Assembly: GCA_022885665.1 (NCBI GenBank)
Contig: JAGQDJ010000106.1
Location: 124,001-188,000 of the forward strand
From: Triops longicaudatus
Taxonomy: Eukaryota > Arthropoda > Branchiopoda > Notostraca > Triopsidae
Reading direction: 5' to 3'
DNA: 64,000 nucleotides
The notes under the pieces are model-generated. The model was not told where the DNA came from, did not search any database, and saw only the letters and a list, made by a program, of their open reading frames with translations. Both the position numbers and the translations under genes were made by a program. How positions within the stretch are numbered: position 1 is the first letter of the stretch; the number at the start of each line of letters is the position of its first letter. Positions 1 to 12,096 of this stretch are shown one piece after another.

Positions 1-3000
1 CAAGCTACTTAGAAAATCGTCGAGTGCATGGCGCGACCGCAAATGAGAGGCCGTTTCGGGCGGAATGCCGTCGTCGTTACCGGCCGGTGCACAACCGGCT
101 GCACACGTGCTGCTGAGATCCAAGCAACGCCGGGCTCCGACGGCATGCAAAGTGTATAATAACAAGGAACGATTAGCAAATTTCCCCCCCGCTATAAGAT
201 GCCGGGCTGATTCGCCTTTGTTGTTGTACGTGTTAGGGTCCGCGCCGAAAACCAGCAACGCCTAGAGCAAGGAACAAGAAAAAAATAAATAAATAAAAAG
301 AAAATAAAAAATATAGAAAATAAGAAAGAAAAAAATACTAAACAATAATAATCGCCGTGAAAGAAACATTTAAGCAAATGAGAGTTCCTACAAGATTATG
401 GGACCAAATTTCTTGTAATATTGCCTTTTTTATTCTTCTAAGCACGATTTTTGCTCCCTGACAAAGAAAATTTTTCTCGCCTTTCGTCAGTAATGAGGAA
501 TTACGGAACAATTTTCCGCGAAACAAACATCCTTGCTCTCATTTTCCCCGTAATTTTTGCATAAGCTCATGTTAGTTTTTTTAGTACAAGTTTTTACCTG
601 TTTTAATGAGACTTTTCTTTAGAAGATCTTATAAATTGTTCTTTATTACTGCAGAAATGTTTCTGCTCGTACTGAAATACGTTATATGGCCAAAATAATA
701 TTATCACATTATCTTGAAAGGAATAAGAAAACGGAATAAGAAATTTCATATAATGAACCCTTTTATAACGAACTTTCGGATACAGTGGACGTAGTTTAAA
801 GTCCTGAGTAACGTAAATGTGCAGAAAACTGTGTGAAACATCGATTAAGACGATTTTTTACACGCAAGTTCTTTGTAATGATATTCTACTGTTGTATTGT
901 TGCCGTTTAATAAAAATTTTCGGAACTTAACTCAAACGGTAATATTGTTGAGGGTCATGGATGGGAGAAATGGAAAATTTTATAGGTTTACCTCAAAAAC
1001 TGTACAAAGGGCAAGTAAATTTTCCGGAGACAAGATTGGAAGTTTCTAACAGGGTCATCAATACTACATAGAACACAAATATAATGCTATTACCTCACTA
1101 GACGGAGTACAAAAGATGCCACGCTCCGCTTTACTGTAGCAATATCTTACACCCGAGCTTGCACAGCATTTCTTCCTGACTTGTTCCAAAACTTTGTTTG
1201 AAACTTTAAACAAAAAGTTATCTTGAAAGTGCGACTTAATGAAACTAAAGCTAAAACCTGCGTTATTATCAATTATTCCCAGATTTTTACGAATAATACA
1301 ATATTACTGCAGTTATGATGTTCATTTTTACTGCAGCTTTCGATATTACTGCACAAGTGACTTTTACTATGATTACGATTCACAAATTACACTTAGTATA
1401 AGTATTTAGTTACTTTCAGACAATAAGTGTTGGTTAAATTACTAAGAAATCAGTGATGAAAATGCAAATAGTTCGAAATTTTTTCCTTATTTTTGCAGAA
1501 ATATACATGTTCCGTGCTAAAGCACGAAAGGTTTTTTGTGTATGTTTGATGTGCCTTGTTGTAGTGGATAGAAACAACACGATGGAAAAAATATCCACTA
1601 TGTTCAATTTCATTGTTACTCAACAGTTAAATTTCGTAGCCTCCCACCGTAATCCTAAACTTCATTATTGGTGATAATGAAATCCCCTGCACCCAGCCTG
1701 TAAGAGTTAGTCCCTTTTTGACCTCCTTTTGAATCAGACCTATTTCTTCAGCATACGATTTGATTGTTGGAAAATTAAGTTAAAAATAAATCACTAACAG
1801 TGAATGAGTGTAACCTATTGGCCTCTGTATTTTGCTTCATCAAAATTATCTGACGTGAGCAAATTGCCTTATAAAAACAGAACAGTTTCATGGCATGTAT
1901 TGCCGTTAGCGCGATTCTGGCGGCGACAATACATTTATTGCTTACGAGCTTAACTTCTTTTTAAAATGTTATACATCTTCACAACTAAATCCTTCATATC
2001 TTAGTATACAAGTTATTACTACAATACATGCCATGAAACAGACAGTAAATTTTCTATAAACATTCTAAATTTATTTTGTAGGGAAGTTTCAAGATATACT
2101 CTAGAGTTATTTCATACACATTTGTTTATAATTATTTTAAATTTTAAACCAAGTTTTCTTAATGTTTCACACTTTAGCACGTTCGCACAACACCTTTGCG
2201 TAAAATGTAACAACGGCCCTAAAACACAATAGTGTATTAGGCCTGCCGGTGGTGCCTTGGGAGAAAAAGCTCTCGTGTACGTCTTAAACGAAGCAATTGT
2301 TCCCAAGATGGCGCGCCAGCGAACAATTGCCCATTCGAGACCCATTCAAACATGACGAAACTACTCATACTTCCACATAAAAATAAACAAAAAGCTCCCC
2401 CAAAGAAAGCCTGTGAAGCAAAATGAAAAGAACGAGCTGAATAAACTGAAAATTAAAAATTTCAATCTGCTATACATCATTTCATCTCCGAGATTTTCTC
2501 TTTTTTAATACAGCGAGTCTTTTAACAAGCTCGTAAAAATGAACAAAATTAGCCCGCCGCGAGGAAAACACGGCAATTACGACGATATGAACTAAATTAA
2601 AGAGATTCTACCTCTCTGAAAACTTAAGACTATCGTTACTGCCTATACTACTCTTGCACGACGCAGTAAAACTGTCAGTAGCAGCAAAACTGCGTTTGCT
2701 GAGCAATAACACATTAGAGCATAAAAAAGTGGGACAAGCTTACGTAAAATCGCACTTTTCCCGTACCCTTTTTTTGTTGACAGTGCTGAAACTCTCGTTT
2801 TTAAGTAAATCGAACCCGGATATAAGAGATTCTCTAATACCCAGGCTATATCTACCTAAAATCAAATATTTTTTTAAAAAAATGCACAACGAAGTTTTTT
2901 TTCCCCGAAAAACTAATTTTAGTCTGAAAGCAAATTACCATTGTGATTTTCTCCTACATCCGGGCGCAAGTCCAGTGCATTCTACGCTATAAGTTGTACA

Positions 3001-6000
3001 AGTAGAAGGTAATAGAAATATACGGTTAGGAGTACAAACTAAGAATACCAACAAAGTAGACGGAAAACTGCGCTGGAACCTTCTTTTAGCCCTAGCGGAG
3101 CGAGTGGAGCTAATGCCAACAAACGTGAGCCACAAACGGGGCAAGGACACCAGTTTTACACCCTACACTTTCCCCTGAAAGTTCCCCAATTTATATCAAG
3201 TTATGGCGAGAAATGGTCCTGGAATCAACTTCCTTCCACTTTTACGACCTCTGTTTTATAGCCGTGTTCGTTTTTATGCCCAAACCCCTAAATTCCCCTC
3301 CTCGTTACTGTTAGACACGCCTCTTTCGCATTAATGTTTAACATGCTTACTGTAACACCAACCATCTTGCGCATTTATTAAACTAACTAATTATGAATTA
3401 GGACTATACTATCCCGTTTGGCACATAATAACACATTTTACTGGTAATCTTGTTCGATTATGTATTTCGTGCTTTTTTATGATGTTTTAATTATTCACTC
3501 TACTTCTTGCTAACCATACACACATATTCTGCTATCACGCGTTTGGAATCTCAAAAATTACAATAATTGTGTAAGCACAAAATATTGCTCTAGGGATGCC
3601 TTATACAGTAGAATCCCGTTATAACGAACTCCTAGGAATGTTCGGTATATCCGAAGTTCGTTATGTCATGATATTTCTATATATTATATAATATATTTTT
3701 ATTAATTATTATTATATTTTATCAATTATTATTACATTTTATTCATTATTGTTATATATTATTCACTCTATTGTAACACTTTATATTATACATCATATAT
3801 GTATATATTTGTATAACTCTTTAAATTATAAACTGCACACTATAGCCGACAGCTTTACTAAATTGGGTTCATTATAATGAAATTCTACCATAATATTTAT
3901 TTTACTATATTATTTTATGCGTCGATTTGGAATTAATATCGTATCGTTTCCTCTAATTCCCTATCCTTTTCTTTTAGTGTCTTTTCAAATTTAATGCTTC
4001 GTGTTTCTCTGCCTCTCTTACTTATATTTCGTAAACTCTTGAGACTTCTGATCTTTCTGGGTAAAAACTATTAAGCATTTTTATTTCCGAATAAAATATT
4101 CGTATCAAATTAGAGTAGTAAGTTTGTATAACTTTCGTGACTTGCAAGTTTTCCGGATGGTTCGGTGTGTTAAGCTAAACAACAAAAAGAAACCGAGTTT
4201 CGGGAACGAAAACTTTCAACCAATAAGAAACGGCAACTACAAAAGTTACCTTTGTACGCTTCATAACTCCCAGTCTGTGTCAAGCGTTCATTAAGCTTAA
4301 TGAGACGTATACCCAAATTATTAATAACAGAGCTTCCGTCTGGACAAGTGCGAACCAAACTTTTGAGTTAAGCATTCATTAAATTAAGTAACTCTAAATT
4401 ACGGAAGAAGAGAATTCGCACAGTCGAACCTTTTCTTTTATCAAGAATTTAATTGGAAACATCGCAGTCTTGGCACGAATTTGCACAGTTTATTAAGTTT
4501 GGACTTCGAAACAAACTTTGTCGCACAAGTTATGAATGAAACCCCAGCAGATGGATGGCAAAGTTGAAACTTTTTCGCGTTCAACTTTCATTTCTGCTAC
4601 TTTCGGCTCTGGCAGTAGTTTAGTTCGACTGATAATCGTAATCATGTCACATAAACTCCTCCACAAGAAAAGCGGAGCAAAAGTCCATACCTCGAATGGA
4701 AGAACAAAATTTAAAAAAAAATAGCTTTTCTGGCATCATATTAGGAAAATACAGAAAACGGCCTAAAATTCGGCTCGTATTACCATTTTTTATTATTATT
4801 GTATTTAATATTTTTATTTATTTAATATTTTTATTTATTTAATATTTATATTTACTTAATATTTTTATTTATTTAATATTTATATTTATTTAATATTTTT
4901 ATTTATTTTAATATTTATATTTATTTAATATTTTTATTTATTTAATATTTTTATGCACGTTACGGTCTACTATCCGAAGAGTACGTGGAATACAGAATAG
5001 AATAGTTAAAATAGTATTAGACCCTTTTCAAAATTAAGCATGGGTAGAACGATGAACAGAACGGATAATTAAATTGCTGTTGCATTTTCCATTCTCTTAC
5101 GGTAATGAATTACAAGCTTCCAAGCCAATAATTCGATAAACGCGCTTTCCAAGCGGTAAAATGACAAAATAACAAATTCTTCTTCCCCCAAAACAGGGAA
5201 CTCGCACTATAATGAACAGTTTACTAAGCTTTTTGATTTACTATACATGTATCTTGAAGGTTAAGCCCATCTCGTTGACGTCAACCCGCTCGTTTCAGCG
5301 TCACGATAATTACAACCAGAACTGAATGCTACTGCAATTAATTCGAACGAAAAATAATGAGCACATTAAACGCAAATATTGCCAACTGTATGTTTATCGT
5401 ATTGTAGCGTACGAGAAATTGTTAAAACAGTAAAAAATGCTTTGAATAACAAGCTTCCTGGGGTAAAAACAAATTAATGAAACAACGTCAGAGACAACGA
5501 GTTTAAATGAGTTTTGATTAAATGAGTTTTCCATCCTCGAGAGCTGCTGAACCTTTCGTTATATTCCAACTTTTCTATTTCAACTACACTCAGCAACATT
5601 AAACGCCTCGGTTTACACAGCTTTCAGGATTTTATAAATTAAAAGATAAACTATGAAGATTTTTTTTACAGTGACTAATCGCAGGGAGTGAAAGAAGTCA
5701 AATAGAAACTCTTAAATTCCCATAAAATCATACATATTCATAAGCGATATCACAAAAATTAACTTTGATTCATTTTCCTTTTACCTTAAAATCTAAAAAA
5801 TCAGATTAGCTTGTCCGATTTCCCTTTTCCGGATTATCGAAAATATCAAACATTCTGCGACAGCTTACAAATTTACTAATAAAATATTCAAACTAGTGCA
5901 GTAGTTTAGACATCCTTAACGATAACACTACTGTTTTAACTCTTTTTCTATTTTTTAGTCCTCTTTACAGTATGACGGCAGACAATTTCCTATGTTAATC

Positions 6001-9000
6001 TAAAGGGTTTGTATATACCGGAGCATCAAGGGAATTTTGCGTAAACACATGAAGAAATAATCTAGAAATACAACTTCACCTCACACCTAGGGTGCCATTT
6101 CTTTAAAAATGGGCAGTTTCGATTACATCACACGTGGGATTCAATGCCGAAGCCTTTTCATTATATTTATTACACAATTAATCATCTAGTTTCTTCATAA
6201 TATTGTGTTTTCATCGTCTAAAATGACATTTCAGCTTTATACTTCAACTTCCATGTGTTTTTCATGAACAGTATACTTCAAACCTTTTCATTCCGTGTCA
6301 ACTCTTGTTATGCCACTCGCTTTGATCATCATCCCATCCTTCACACGCTGGAAAAGATCACTTGAGCTGGGTAACTATGCCGTTACTCCGGGAGCATACA
6401 ATAAAAATAGTTGTACCAACAAGGAGCATGAACGTGTTCACCGGAAGTCATTAAGATGCTAATCAGCTTGTTATAATTCCTATCTGGTCACCCAGGGTTA
6501 TACAACAGGTTTCTCTGCTTGTGTTTATCAGAGCAGAAAGAATATTTTCGCAACAAAATTTCTCACTAGCTATAAAGAAATACAGCAGAATCGCGGTTTT
6601 TTAACTCCCGGGCCCGAAAAATGTTTAAAACAGATTTTTTTTACGTTTTCAAGACTCATTAAATCGGTTTACTACAGCCGACAATTCGCTACAAAAAGGT
6701 TCCCAATAAGATTCTACTGTTCAACTGTCGGTTAACTTTTCAAAAAATAAAAAAAAGTCCTTTGTTTTTTTTTTAGTTAATTTTCGAACAAATGAAAGTT
6801 CAATAAATCCTGTTCGGATCGTGCTCGCACAGAATAATCCATTATTGCGCATAAAGCCCACTAAATCTCACGGACAGGAGCTTTTCTTTGCGTTTTACGC
6901 ATTAGTTCAGAATCCGATCAAAGTCCGTTGACGATTTATCACGAAAGTCTTTCGAAAAGCTCAGGTCCAATGAGATTTTTTGTTCTTTAGTTCAATCCCA
7001 AGCTTCCCAGTATCCTATAACTCGAACAGCAAAAAATTATTCGGCATTGAACAACAAATCTTTATTTCTAATCTAATGTTAGGCTTAATGTAGCTATTTG
7101 TTCTAATATCCTATTCTACATTTAAACAGATTAGGAAATACGTGCATTCAGTTGCGGGATAATTGAGAATGATTCAGATATTTTTTCTTTCAAATTTTTG
7201 TCAAATATGCAAAAAACGCCAATTCCGCTCTTTTCTGGGAACACTAGAACTTTCCATGTAACTGGAGAATTGCCCTATTTGAAGCAGAAATAGCTTTAGC
7301 CAATCACGTTTTCGCTAATTGTAAATGGTAATTCGAGAATTCGAATTCCGAAACATTTTAGTTTTCCAGCTATTCCAATACAGCACATTTGAAAACACTT
7401 AAAAAAGTTCAGGTTTATTGACTGAAACACGCTAATAACCTCGTTCGTTTGGCTTATTTTGATGCTTAATAAGGACAAATGTCCGTAAGAAGCTGGTACA
7501 CATTTACGGGAATTTAACTAAAGCTCGTACTCGTTTTTATCAGACGTATGGTACAATGCCCAGAATTTCTTTCTAAATCTTACTCAATTTTGCTCAGAAT
7601 TTTGTATAAAAGCTCAGAATTTTGTAATTGCTGCTCTTTAGGCTGTACTTTCATACAGAAACCTTCAAAAGAGCTTGGTTATTAAGTTTCTTCCGTTTTT
7701 GAATTCATAGCTTTGACTCCTTTTTCGTTCGTTTCATCACAAACTCTTTTGCCTATATCCATTTTTATTATCACGCTTATTATTATTTATTATTATTATT
7801 ATTTTTACGCTTCTATGCATGTTACATCGTTCGCTTCTATGCACATAGAAACACAGAAACGCACAAGAAAACGTAGTACCCGTATACGATGTGTGCCACA
7901 CCTCTTCGCAAGGAGTTGCTTGCAATTTTTAAAAATTACTAAGAAAATACCTGAATAATTGGAAGCACGCCTCTGGTGGCCGCAATATGCAACGGCGTGT
8001 TGCCATTTTCGTCGACTAGATTGACCGAAGCTCCATGACACAGCAAGTAAATGATGCAGGGTAGACGGTCTCGGAGTACCATGACATGTAAGGCTGTGGC
8101 ACCTTTGAAATTACGAGCATCAATTAGACAGCCCAGCTCAATTAACGCACCAACCACTTCCTTTGACTTGGACCAATGCAATGGAGTGCCACCGGTTTTC
8201 ATGTCCTGGAAAGCACAACAGTGCAATTAGCGTACATAAAAATGCAAAAAATAAAATAATAAAAATAATAAAAATAAAAAATGAAGATAACCTGGAACGA
8301 AAAGTAACGTAACGTAAAAAAAATTGCCAAAAATTAAATTAGCAACTACTTCCTTTTCGCAACGAAGAATAAAAAACTACAATAGAAGTACAGAATTGCA
8401 CAAATGTGAAAAAAGGTAACAAAAGTAATGGACATGACAGAAAAAGGAGCAAAAAACACGCTAATTACTACAAGGAATTCGATATTACTTCCGAGTGCAG
8501 TTGCTTGGGGAACATGCTAAGAATTTCACGAGCCGAGCGAGCTCCTGATACAGCCGAGCTGGCAATTCCGTCGCTGCTAATGCCAGTGGCATTAACATCG
8601 GCCCCGGCAACTAGCAACTGGTGCACACAGTCTGTTTTATCGTGAATGCAGGCCAAATGTAGGGGCGTGTGACCATCTTTGTTAAAATCGTTGATCCCTT
8701 TCGTCGAAACTTTTGCTAATACCTGAAAAAATTTATATTTTTAGAAAAAAAAGAATATATATTTCCAGGAAAAAGATACAATTTGAATTCCAAGTAATTG
8801 GGGTATTATGGGTACACTTGATACCCCCGAACGTTCTCAGTGAACCCTTTCATTTTCGAAATTAATAAAACTCTGCCGAAGGGAATTACTTCAATAACGT
8901 CTTTGGAGGCTTGAGCAGCGAAATGGAAGATATTGTTGCCTTGGCCATCCACAACGTCGAAAAAGGCAATCGCACCCAAGGCGAAAATCGTTTGGATAAT

Positions 9001-10227
9001 GCGAGTATTATTATTTCGGATTGCAACATGTAAAGGAGTATGACATGTCGTCGGATCGCAAGCAGTCAAGGCTCTGGAATGAGGACAAAAAAAGTTTTAA
9101 GAACAATGAACTGTCGTTGAACAAGTTTTAGGGACAAGGTATGCAAAGTAAGAGGAAATGTATGCAGAAAGAAAACTTACGGCCGAACTAGACCGTGTTC
9201 CAAGCAGTGATGGTAGTCAAAATGCACGATAATGTGGGCCACGGTCCAACCGGGATTTTCTACCAACAATTTCCATAACCTTTGTAGATTTGGTACCTGG
9301 CAGAGCTACAAGAGTTAATGTTACAATTAGATAGTGAGTGACAGTAAATTCAAGTTCTTTGCCTCAGCTGCAACTTCCCAGATGACGGGCAAAAGGTCGC
9401 GCAAGGTGGTGAAATATTGTTGAGCTAACTCGCGACTATCAGTCCGTAGCAAACTGTAAAAAGATACAAGAAAATAATTTAGAATTTTATGTTCAGACTC
9501 TTTCCTCGGATATCACATAACAATGTCACAAAGTAGCAAAAATATGGTAAAAAAATAGAAATTTTCTATGCATAACAGCTATATTTGTTTTAAAAAGAAG
9601 ATTAAAGTACTATATTCCGAAATAAGCAAAATAGGCAAAATGCACTTTGAGAGATGCTTTTAGTGCTGTAGATACGAAACCCTCGCGTTTAATACAGACG
9701 CTAAGGCGCGCTATATCCGGTGTATTATTCATATCTGATACAAATCAACCACAACGGATGCCCTGCAAAACTCTGAAACTTACTTACAGGAAGAACATTA
9801 TTCTTAGTGTTACACTAATTGTTACAGGAAGCCCTTCAAATCTAATTACGACTTTTTTAGCTGCGGAATTTCAACGTAGAAATAATTAAGGCCTCTCGCT
9901 TTCCGTTATTACTAGCTTAATCTGTTTCACCTCCATGACGCGCGAATGAAACGCGACGAGGACGAAAGGTAAACATAACTAAACAAAAGAGTACGAATTT
10001 AATTCCTGAGAAATTTACCTATACGCTGAATGCATGTTCACGTGAACAGTTTGGTGTAAAACGAGCTCGAAGGTGCCTGGTTCAGCACCTTCGTAAAGGA
10101 TAATGGATTCCGAACGTTCCAAGACCCGTCGTGTCGCCAAGACTGTGGATTTAATTTCAACAACTTGATATGGATCAGTGGGTCGTGACGACCCAAGTAA
10201 ATTAAATAACATGTCAACGAAGGCCAT
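1..10227 (-). CDS. PLA2G6: Group VI calcium-independent phospholipase A2 (iPLA2-beta), N-terminal ankyrin part, runs off left edge
   Basis: Coding exons in transcript order are 10227-10019, 9453-9363, 9296-9181, 9073-8818, 8722-8489, 8205-7951 and 261-1, with consistent phases. The start is ATG at 10227-10225 (MAFVDMLFNLLG); an in-frame ATG further upstream at 10299 is possible. The protein shows the iPLA2 N-terminal domain and then ankyrin repeats (TPLHVAIR, GHTPLHLACIHDKTDCVH, GGTPLHWSKSKEVV, GNTPLHIAA). The segment GVLPIIQ joined to ALLVFGADPNTYN follows the PLA2G6 order up to the linker before the patatin domain. The patatin lipase domain (GXGXXG, GTSTG) lies outside the window. The family hydrolyses sn-2 fatty acids of phospholipids in membrane remodelling. 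The exon ending at 9363 seems to use a GC donor; a GT donor giving an end at 9375 also keeps frame. Family assignment is strong; small boundary errors are possible. Confidence 0.9.
1508..1930 (+). repeat. Dispersed repeat A, copy 1
   Basis: This segment is similar over its length to 36644-37051. Both begin TGTTCCGTGCTAAAGCACG and end in GCGCGATTCTGGCGGCGACA. The core around 1590-1790 (for example ATGAAATCCCCTGCACCCAG) also occurs in the related repeat B copies near 34.9 and 44.6 kb. All four are in the same orientation. No long ORF and no class assignment; a SINE-like or other non-autonomous element is possible. Confidence 0.8.
1885..2039. repeat. Foldback with 18-bp perfect inverted ends
   Basis: GTTTCATGGCATGTATTG at 1885-1902 is exactly inverted at 2022-2039, about 120 bp apart. 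It overlaps the 3' end of repeat A copy 1, so it is either a small foldback element inserted there or part of the repeat end. The other A copy lacks these long arms. Confidence 0.7.
3606..3890. mobile_element. pogo/Tigger-like MITE
   Basis: The left end is CAGTAGAATCCCGTTATAAC and the right end is its imperfect inverse (TTATAATGAAATTCTACCA). TA dinucleotides flank both ends, as expected for TA target duplication by Tc1/mariner-pogo elements. The interior is AT-rich with no ORF. Confidence 0.6.
4802..4952. repeat. AT-rich minisatellite
   Basis: About nine tandem copies of a 16-18 bp unit close to TTTAATATTTTTATTTAT, with variants carrying ATTTATATTTA. It lies in the large PLA2G6 intron. Confidence 0.9.
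6583..6719. mobile_element. Short pogo-like MITE
   Basis: The left end CAGCAGAATCGCGG and the right end GATTCTACTG are near inverses and match the ends of the element at 3606-3890. It is 137 bp and has no ORF. Confidence 0.5.
7777..7805. repeat. (ATT)n simple repeat
   Basis: A run of TTA/ATT trinucleotides just upstream (plus-strand view) of the PLA2G6 exon at 7951. Confidence 0.8.
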
Positions 10228-12096
10228 GGTCAGTATAAAATTAGTAGTTGGTAAGAGAGTAACTAAAATTGATGCAACCCGAGACGACCAAGAATGCACA
10301 CGTCACTATGAAAAATATGAGGCCAACACACTTCCCATGTAAATAATAACAATGACAAGTAGGTGGGTCAGGAGGCTGGGCCTCACAATTCAGTTCCGTG
10401 TTGCCATCAAGTGACGACTTCTGTAACGAAACTGTAAAATTTGAAAACTGCGAACGTGTTACCTGGGTTTAATAGTACTTGTTTAAAATAGAAAGTTAAA
10501 ATAAATAATTGAACAAAAAATTAGAGGTAGTAAAAAGTTTCGCAAGTATGTATGCACCGTATTGCCTTAATTATAAATTGGATGAATTCTACATGCCAAA
10601 TAAGCAACGAATAGTTGGTCTGTTTAAAGTCGCAACTGTGCCATCTAACGGGCACATTATCGACTTTTTCGTACCGTTTAATTTTTCTGATGATTGATAA
10701 AAAGGTAATATCCTTTTACTCTATATAATATTAGAACTAATCCCACATAATCCTACATAATATAATCTATATACATTCTAGTGTTCTTACTCTTAGTAGT
10801 GAAAAGAAGTAACCAGACTTACACCACTTCTATCAGTTTAGTATCTTTAATATAGTCTACTAGACAGTTTCTTAACTTATATTGTCGTTCTGGTTCAATT
10901 TTCCCTAAACCTAATACATTGACCATGTTAAAGATTACTCCTATCCGTTCTACTCTACTCCTCCATTTTTCTGTTTCTGGTCCGTATGCTGCGCAATATA
11001 GCAACCTGTGTTCCACTGTGTCTGTATGCTACCTAAAATTTTCGCAAATATCTGTGTCTTTAAGATTGAATCTCTTCATCCACCAACCTAATAAGCAACG
11101 AATATATATTTGCTATTCGGCGCTTTTTAGAGTCATTCCAAAGCCAAAGAGGGAGTTAGATGATTTGCTGTCTATTTCGCCCTCATAGAGAACAGTTGAT
11201 GTCACAAAATTAATAGCAAAAAGGGGACATTTCAATTTTGAACGCCATCAGCGATATTTTTGCCTTAGGGAATTGAAGTCCATAGTTTTCTTTCCGTAAA
11301 TTTTACTTTGTTCATTCTGATAATTTTTTCTTGGTTTACTGATTATTTAATATCTTTTATCAAACTCCTTAATAGAATCAACCCTATTCTGTATGGTTAG
11401 CCTTGTATTATTTATTAATAAGCCCATTTATGAAGGAACTCATTGTAAGCCTCGTAAGTCATGGCACTACGTTTATGTTCCCATTGTCCAAGCTTGTTTT
11501 GGACAGTACACGTCGAAAGTGAAAGAATCAATACCACAATAGCCAACTCGTAACGTTGGTTAGATATCATCACGTCTATCTCTACTCATTTTCTGAACTC
11601 ATTCAGGTGAGCATTGTCATAAAAATCTACGAGAAACCGGACCAACCTTCCATTACTATCATTATCTGCTCAGCGGTACAGCAAACAAAAGAATGCTCTT
11701 CATGAATCTTTCACAATTCGATCCAGCTTGCTTGACTGTATTTCGGCGCTCACCAATAAGTCTAATATAAACACGGACGCCTATTGGTAGTAAAACTTAA
11801 CAACCTGCTAGAAAAGGATCCTATCACCATGCTGTCATTTTTTGTCGCATAATGTACAGATAGTCTTTCCTTTTCAATAGCAGCACCTGCATAGAGACGC
11901 GCATGGAAGCAATACCCAGGTCAGTGAATCGTACGACATTCTCTAACAGAAAGCCCAGCCGGCAATCCTACACCAATATAAACGAAACCATAACTTCTTC
12001 GTGCTTCGAAACTGGACCTTCAGTTACCTTCAGATTCTTCGGTATAGAAGCTTCACTTTTCCTAACATTTGCAAGGAAAACAAAGAAAAGTTGAAT
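10228..12096. other. Intergenic region between PLA2G6 and the PAN-like gene
   Basis: The two genes diverge from this 1.9-kb interval, so it should hold both promoters and 5' UTRs. I see one degraded LINE-like coding remnant (10815-11090) and no clear TATA box or intact gene. Confidence 0.6.
10815..11090 (-). mobile_element. Degraded LINE C-terminal remnant
   Basis: On the minus strand an open stretch reads HTDTVEHRLLYCAAYGPETE. This resembles the cysteine/histidine segment after the reverse transcriptase in jockey/R1-type LINEs (C-x-DT-x-EH-x-L-x-x-C-x-x-Y). A frame disruption and stop lie just upstream, and the preceding text (KDTDICENF) continues the similarity in another frame. It is a non-functional fragment. 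Recognition is by motif only. Confidence 0.4.

Larger units (their letters stand above)
262..7950 (-). other. Large repeat-rich intron of PLA2G6
   Basis: This 7.7-kb intron separates the last complete ankyrin exon from the exon at the left edge. The donor at 7950 reads GTATTT and the acceptor before 261 reads TTGCTCTAG. It is AT-rich and contains dispersed repeat A (1508-1930), a foldback (1885-2039), two pogo-like MITEs (3606-3890 and 6583-6719) and an AT minisatellite (4802-4952). I see no coding exon of another gene in it. Confidence 0.75.
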
